DNA of 64,000 nt from Natrialba swarupiae (GTDB lineage: Archaea > Halobacteriota > Halobacteria > Halobacteriales > Natrialbaceae). The stretch covers positions 310,001 to 374,000 of the forward strand of contig NZ_VTAW01000001.1 in the NCBI RefSeq assembly GCF_008245225.1, read 5' to 3'. The notes below the pieces were generated by a model. The model worked only from the letters and a program-made list of their open reading frames with translations, ran no database searches and was not told the DNA's origin. Positions 59,971 through 64,000 of the stretch are shown piece after piece; the first letter of the stretch is position 1, and every line of letters begins with the position of its first letter. The translations under genes and the position numbers were made by a program.

Positions 59971-60525
59971 ATGCCGTTCGGTCACGTACGGTGTGTCGTG
60001 GCCTCACACCCGGCGGACAGACGTGCGTTCCTGTCGACCGCGAGCGCCGCCCTCGCAGCGACGGCCGTCGCGGGCTGTCTGAGCGACGACGGTGGCGCGG
60101 ACGACGCCGAAGAGCCGATCGTCGACGTCGCCGAGGCGACCGCGAGCGAAGGCGAGACCGACCCCGACGCGTGGGCGGACGTCGACGAAATTCGACTCGA
60201 CGGCTACGTCGGCGGCTGGGTCGGCGTCTCCCCCGACCACGTCGATCGGATCGAGAACCCGACGCTGGTGCTAATCGAGGGCAACGAGTACGAACTCACC
60301 TGGACGAACCAGGATGGCGTCAAGCACAACCTGGCGATCCACGACGACGAGGGTGAAGTGGTCGACGAGTACGCGACCGGCGTCAGCGAGGACCTCGGCG
60401 CGACGACGACCCTCGAGTTCGTCGCACGACCCGAGATGGCGATCTACATCTGCGAGCACCAGCCCGCGATTCAGTACGGCGAAGTCGTCGTCCTCGAGGA
60501 CACCGACGGGTCAGCGACGCACTGA
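59971..60525 (+). CDS. cupredoxin-like lipoprotein with altered copper site
   Basis: A 184-residue exported protein with Arg-Arg (DRRAF), a hydrophobic stretch and the lipobox AVAGC (Cys36). The C-terminal 100 residues resemble a plastocyanin/halocyanin fold: LIEGNEYELTWTNQDGVKHN, then EFVARPEMAIYICEHQPAIQ. One His (KHN) and one Cys (YIC) fit type 1 copper ligands, but the second His and the Met seem shifted or replaced (EHQPAIQ instead of xxHPxM). It may bind copper differently or not at all. An alternative start is the GTG at 59998. Confidence 0.75.
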   Translation: MPFGHVRCVVASHPADRRAFLSTASAALAATAVAGCLSDDGGADDAEEPIVDVAEATASEGETDPDAWADVDEIRLDGYVGGWVGVSPDHVDRIENPTLVLIEGNEYELTWTNQDGVKHNLAIHDDEGEVVDEYATGVSEDLGATTTLEFVARPEMAIYICEHQPAIQYGEVVVLEDTDGSATH

Positions 60526-60532
60526 TCGCCCG

Positions 60533-60547
60533 ATGGGTGAGACCCAT
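60533..60547. terminator. hairpin between convergent genes
   Basis: ATGGGT (60533-60538), a three-base loop and ACCCAT (60542-60547) form a perfect 6-bp hairpin between the stops of the cupredoxin-like and UspA genes. It may end transcription from both sides. Confidence 0.45.
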
Positions 60548-60559
60548 GGGTCCGGCGGG

Positions 60560-60976
60560 TCAGCGAACGACGGTGACCGGAACCGGCGATCGCCGGACGA
60601 CCCGTTCGGCGACGCTTCCGAGCAACACGCGAGAGACACCGCTCCGGCCGTGGCTACCCAGGATAACGTGGTCGACGTCGTGCTCCTCGGCGAACGCGAC
60701 GATCTCTCGGGCCGGTTGGCCGACCGTTACCTCGGTCCTGAACGCGACGTCGTCGGGGTTCTCGAACTCGGGAACCTCGTCGAACCCCTTCTCGGCGATC
60801 TCGTCCCGACGGTCTTTGAGATACTCCCTCGCGAGATCGATGCCTGCGGTCGTCGATCCGCTCGCTGCCTCGGCGACGCGCAACAGGACGATTTCCTCGT
60901 CCGGATAGGTCGCGAACGCGTGTTCGGCCGCTTTCCGCGACGGCGTGGAGCCGTCGAACGCGACGAGAACTGTCAT
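60560..60976 (-). CDS. universal stress protein UspA
   Basis: A 138-residue Usp domain. It starts MTVLVAFDGSTPSRKAAEHA and ends with the ATP-binding signature GSHGRSGVSRVLLGSVAERV followed by RRSPVPVTVV. Likely ATP-binding, stress-related and dimeric. TAAAGTATA (61002-61010, minus strand) lies 28-30 bases before the ATG, so the transcript is nearly leaderless. Confidence 0.93.
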   Translation of the reverse strand: MTVLVAFDGSTPSRKAAEHAFATYPDEEIVLLRVAEAASGSTTAGIDLAREYLKDRRDEIAEKGFDEVPEFENPDDVAFRTEVTVGQPAREIVAFAEEHDVDHVILGSHGRSGVSRVLLGSVAERVVRRSPVPVTVVR

Positions 60977-61038
60977 GATACCGGATACCACCGCTCGAGG
61001 CTAAAGTATATCGACGAATCCAGTCGCTCGACAGTTCG

Positions 61039-61117
61039 GACGGACTGCTGTGACGGCGTACCGGTGTGACTGCAGGACGGGCCCGGTCACGCCGGTACTG
61101 ACGGACAGCGGTCCGTG
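61039..61117 (-). repeat. dispersed 3'-end palindrome, copy R7
   Basis: ACGGACTGCTGT (61040-61051) pairs with ACAGCGGTCCGT (61105-61116) at 11 of 12 positions. It contains GTACCGG...CCGGTAC and CGGGCCCGG inner pairings. It lies about 140 bases 3' of the aminopeptidase stop and just upstream of the uspA promoter. Confidence 0.7.
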
Positions 61118-61253
61118 TGATCCCGTTCGTCGCGGTCGTTCTCTCACGGGTCGCTGGCGGCCCGCACGGATTTCTGCGTTTTCGCTCCGCTCGAACCACC
61201 CACACACCACGGCTCGCAGTGCTCGCCGTTCCGACTCGAGGTCGTCGCTACGC

Positions 61254-62360
61254 TCAGACCTCGCCGTCTTCAAAAACGAACGTCCCGTCCTCTTGAACGC
61301 GCTCGCCGTCGACCTCGATGAACGAGCCCTCGCTCATGTCGACGATCATGTCGACGTGGACGGCGGAGTCGTTTTGCTCGTTGCCCTCGCCGACCGTGTC
61401 GTCGTAGGCACGACCGACTGCCATGTGGACGGTGTCGCCCATCTTCTCGTCGAACAGCATGTTGTACGTAAACTGGTCGATGTCGCGGTTCATCCCGATA
61501 CCGAGTTCGCCGAGTCGCCGAGCACCGTCGTCGGTGTTCAACACCTCGGTGAGGACGTCCTCGTTTTTCGCCGCCGAGTGCGAGACGACCTCGCCGCCCT
61601 CGAACTCGAGGTAAACGTCCGTGATCTCCCGGCCCTGGTGGTACAACGGCATGTCGAACAGCACCTCCCCCTCGACGCTGTCGGGCTGAGGAGCGGTGAA
61701 GACCTCGCCGCCAGGGAGGTTGTGCTCGCCGTGGTCGTTGATCGTCGGATTGCCCGACAGGGACATCGTTACGTCCGTCGTGTCGCCGCTGACGATCCGG
61801 ATCTCGTCGGCTGGATCGAGGATCTCGACCATGTTCTCCTGGTGGTCGCGCTGGGTCTCCCAGTCTTTGTTGACCGCGTCCCAGACGAAGTTCTCGTAGC
61901 CCTCCGTGCTCATCTCGGCGAGCTGGGCGTTCGCCGGCGCGGGGAACTGGGTCAGACACCAGCGCTTCGAGAGCCGTTCCTCTAAGATCGGCCGGTGGGC
62001 CTGACTGTACGCCGCGCTGGTCTCCGGATCGACGTCCGACGTCTGGGTGACGTTGTCGCTCGCCCGGATCGCGATGTAGACGTCCGTCTGTTCGATGAGC
62101 GCGAGCTCGTGTTCCGGGGTATCGAAATCGGGAGTCCCGCTTTCGTCGCCCGCAGCTCGAAGGTACGCACGCTGGTGTCGTTTGCCGGTCCGCTGGCTCG
62201 TCGTCACCGGGTTCGCTCCCCGGTCACCGATCACCTCGTGGAGGGCGACGACCAGGTCCTCGGCGACGGGGTGGGCGTCGACGACGACGTTGTCTCCCTC
62301 CTCGAGATCGACCGAGTGGGTGGCGATGATCTCGGCGTGTTCGCGAATGCGCGGGTCCAT
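61254..62360 (-). CDS. M29-family metallo-aminopeptidase
   Basis: A 368-residue enzyme of the thermophilic aminopeptidase (M29) family. Conserved segments are DPRIREHAEIIATHSVDLEE, the metal-binding NLPGGEVFTAP (Glu), YLEFEGGEVV (Glu), and NDSAVHVDMIVDMSEGSFIE (His, Asp). It would release N-terminal residues with two Co or Zn ions. Start at 62360, as the domain begins there; a longer frame to 62426 looks unnatural. Palindrome R7 lies at its 3' side. Confidence 0.88.
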   Translation of the reverse strand: MDPRIREHAEIIATHSVDLEEGDNVVVDAHPVAEDLVVALHEVIGDRGANPVTTSQRTGKRHQRAYLRAAGDESGTPDFDTPEHELALIEQTDVYIAIRASDNVTQTSDVDPETSAAYSQAHRPILEERLSKRWCLTQFPAPANAQLAEMSTEGYENFVWDAVNKDWETQRDHQENMVEILDPADEIRIVSGDTTDVTMSLSGNPTINDHGEHNLPGGEVFTAPQPDSVEGEVLFDMPLYHQGREITDVYLEFEGGEVVSHSAAKNEDVLTEVLNTDDGARRLGELGIGMNRDIDQFTYNMLFDEKMGDTVHMAVGRAYDDTVGEGNEQNDSAVHVDMIVDMSEGSFIEVDGERVQEDGTFVFEDGEV

Positions 62361-62460
62361 GTCACACAGGTCTTCGAGCGGGCGGATACCGTTTTCGAAT
62401 CGGCGACTCGCGGCGGTCGCCTGCACGCGAGATCACTCGAGGCGACTCCCGACGGCTCGG

Positions 62461-62694
62461 CTATCGGTTTTCGCCACGGTTCGCCAGAAAGATCCCGAGG
62501 TAGATCGAAACCAGCGCACAGACGACTCCCGCAGCGAAGGCGATCGTGTACGGCGACTCGAGGGCGAGCGCGTCGTCCTCGATCACCCAGCCGGTGAAGC
62601 CAACGATCACCAGGGCGATCGCCGCGAGACGCAGGACGGAGACGAACCGGCGGGAGGTGTTCGCACTCGGGTCCGCGGATTCGCGTTCGGTCAC
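62461..62694 (-). CDS. small two-helix membrane protein
   Basis: A 77-residue protein with two membrane helices (VLRLAAIALVIVGFTGWVIE and YTIAFAAGVVCALVSIYLGI). Function unknown. It lies 76 bases from the next gene on the same strand. Confidence 0.65.
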   Translation of the reverse strand: MTERESADPSANTSRRFVSVLRLAAIALVIVGFTGWVIEDDALALESPYTIAFAAGVVCALVSIYLGIFLANRGENR

Positions 62695-62770
62695 GGGTTC
62701 ACCGTCCGTCCCGATCGTCGTCCAGTTTTCGGTCGGCAGTCGATTCTCGGCCGAACGGGTGTCGACACAC

Positions 62771-63796
62771 TTACTCCACCGACTCCGCGGACTTCGACGG
62801 GCGGCGAAATCTGTCCGGATCGATCGCGTGCGCCAGGGGCTCGAACTCGGTTTCGAGCGGATAGCTGAGGACGTCGTCCGGGTTTGCGAGTATCCGACCG
62901 AGGACGACCTCGGAGATCCGGGCGACGGGGTTCCAGGTGTCGTAGTAGACGTCGTAAACGTGCTCCATCTCTTCGGTTTCCATGTACTGAAAAAGTGAGT
63001 AGCCGTCCGGTCGTCGCTCGAGAAAGACCGACTCCGTGTACATTTCCTCCGCCTCGATCATCGCCTGACTCCACGTTTCGATCGGGCCAAGCTCCAGTTC
63101 ACCGTCGATCACCCGCCGCGAGAGCGACGCCATCCAGTCGGCGAACCGCCCCGGGAGCCCCGAGTTGAGGTCCATCCGGACCAGTTCGACGTCGACCGTC
63201 CGTTCCGACGCGAGTTCCGGGCCAGCGAGCACCGCTCGGTCGGTCGGTTCGATCGCTCGCGGCCGGTTCGGGTGGACGGCGTGAACGATCATCTCCCGGT
63301 CCACCGGTTCCGTCTCCGGACGTACCGCGTCGTGGTCGACGGGGAACGCATCGGCGAGCACCGTCTCCGGGTCGTCCCACGTTGCGGTCACGGAGCGCGG
63401 AACCTCGACGTACCAGACGAGTTCGGGCTGGGCCGTTCGATCGAGGAACAACGACGCGGTCGTCGCCGCGTCGACGCCAAGCAACCAGTCGGGATCGTCC
63501 TCGGCAACCCGGCGCCGCACCTCGGCGACGATTCCCTCGAGCGCATCCGCATCGAGTCCGTCCGCATCGAGCCGTCGTCGGACGAGGAACGCGGCCGCGT
63601 GGCGCTCCGTGACGACCTCGTCGTCGACCGCCTCCGAACCGACACCGTCGTCGACCGCGACCGAACCGAGATCGCCGCCCGCCGTCGCCGAATCACGCCC
63701 ACTCGATCGGAACCGACGCCAGAGGAACACACCGGCGAGTGTCGCGATTCCCGCCACGAGTCCGTACTGCCGCCATCCTCGGGAGCTTTCCGTCAT
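62771..63796 (-). CDS. haloarchaeal protein with DUF6176-like C-terminal domain
   Basis: A 341-residue protein. One N-terminal helix (YGLVAGIATLAGVFLWRRF) anchors it. The middle is acidic. The C-terminal part, ESVFLERRPDGYSLFQYMET then EEMEHVYDVYYDTWNPVARI, resembles a DUF6176/EthD-like dimeric domain, but I am not certain. Start 63796 is preferred over 63844, which would extend over the TATA region. It is divergent from a regulator gene at the window edge. Confidence 0.65.
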   Translation of the reverse strand: MTESSRGWRQYGLVAGIATLAGVFLWRRFRSSGRDSATAGGDLGSVAVDDGVGSEAVDDEVVTERHAAAFLVRRRLDADGLDADALEGIVAEVRRRVAEDDPDWLLGVDAATTASLFLDRTAQPELVWYVEVPRSVTATWDDPETVLADAFPVDHDAVRPETEPVDREMIVHAVHPNRPRAIEPTDRAVLAGPELASERTVDVELVRMDLNSGLPGRFADWMASLSRRVIDGELELGPIETWSQAMIEAEEMYTESVFLERRPDGYSLFQYMETEEMEHVYDVYYDTWNPVARISEVVLGRILANPDDVLSYPLETEFEPLAHAIDPDRFRRPSKSAESVE

Positions 63797-63850
63797 ACCC
63801 GAGAGGAGAGACCGAACGGAAATCGGATTGGTCACGAAACACATCGGTTT

Positions 63851-63862
63851 TTTATATATTAA
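63851..63862 (+). promoter_or_regulatory. TATA box at the right edge of the window
   Basis: TTTATATATTAA is centred 26 bases before the ATG at 63882, predicting a leaderless message for the rightward gene. It probably also serves as part of the divergent promoter for the leftward gene. Confidence 0.6.
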
Positions 63863-63881
63863 GAGTTCATCTCGAGAGGCG

Positions 63882-64000
63882 ATGAAGTCGATGCACGTCT
63901 CCCTCGCACACGACGAGGAAACGCTCTCGCCGATCCATGCGGCGATCTGTGACTCACCCGACCTCGAGCGGGAGGTCGTCCTCGGCGGGCAGTCAGTCGA
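63882..64000 (+). CDS. partial Bat-type HTH regulator (truncated by window end)
   Basis: The first 39 residues, MKSMHVSLAHDEETLSPIHA then AICDSPDLEREVVLGGQSV, look like the N-terminus of halobacterial regulators with a C-terminal HTH_10 (bacterio-opsin activator-like) domain, which often begin with a beta strand and a PIHxxI helix. The rest lies outside the window, so the HTH cannot be checked. Confidence 0.5.
   Translation, partial: MKSMHVSLAHDEETLSPIHAAICDSPDLEREVVLGGQSV

Overview
The window is a GC-rich (about 65 percent) stretch of a halophilic archaeal chromosome. The proteins are strongly acidic. Many genes have a TATA-like box about 26-29 bases before the start codon and little or no leader. 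Secreted proteins use Tat signals and archaeal lipoboxes. Several families seen here are, to my knowledge, restricted to Halobacteria (HalOD1, DUF5806, DUF5809/DUF5810, DUF7504, DUF7521, the ba3-type cba oxidase genes). I read it as Natrialbales-like, without being able to fix a genus.

Region by region. 1-3.5 kb: single genes (zinc-ribbon DUF4870 protein, beta-carbonic anhydrase, small membrane protein, cold-shock protein, cupin, DUF6517 lipoprotein). 3.9-6.1 kb: a Ski2-like helicase. 6.1-10.2 kb: a tightly overlapping operon of a KaiC-like double ATPase and two related histidine kinases, next to a RecA-like DUF7504 gene (10.4-11.3 kb) cut by an in-frame stop. 11.5-14.1 kb: tRNA-Pro, a secreted surface protein whose upstream region carries two 75-bp repeats, and a 56-residue gene. 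14.2-24.3 kb: PurU, two flavoproteins, a HalOD1 protein, a G3E metal GTPase facing a FeoB-like transporter, a frameshifted SHOCT gene, rhodanese and PurS-PurQ. 24.4-27.6 kb: a large GAF/PAS kinase, a DUF7521 protein and a CDGSH protein. 27.7-33.7 kb: a copper P-type ATPase beside a complete ba3-type terminal oxidase cluster. 34.1-35.5 kb: an integration scar with an intron-containing tRNA-Met, a second copy of its 3' end, a VapBC pair and the decayed C-terminus of a tyrosine integrase. 35.6-51.6 kb: mostly housekeeping or unknown genes (DUF2391, aldehyde ferredoxin oxidoreductase, a serine hydrolase, thiolase, a serpin lipoprotein, thioesterase, a small repeat-rich operon, DUF5809/5810). 51.8-64 kb: a 1106-residue secreted nuclease-like protein, a C45 hydrolase, a glutamate-cysteine ligase-like enzyme, a three-gene operon resembling quinone-detoxification operons, a cupredoxin-like lipoprotein, UspA, an M29 aminopeptidase and, at the edge, the start of a Bat-type regulator.

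The genes cooperate in a few places. The copper ATPase probably supplies the oxidase. The KaiC-like ATPase and its two kinases look like one signalling cascade. The G3E GTPase and FeoB-like permease look like one metal-uptake unit. PurS and PurQ are two of the three subunits of FGAM synthase, and PurU supplies formate to the same pathway.

The least ordinary signals are non-coding. About seven copies of an imperfect 75-85 bp palindrome all lie just 3' of genes, and in three cases the repeat itself supplies the TGA stop codon. The 75-bp promoter repeats and the tRNA-Met/integrase scar are the next strongest.
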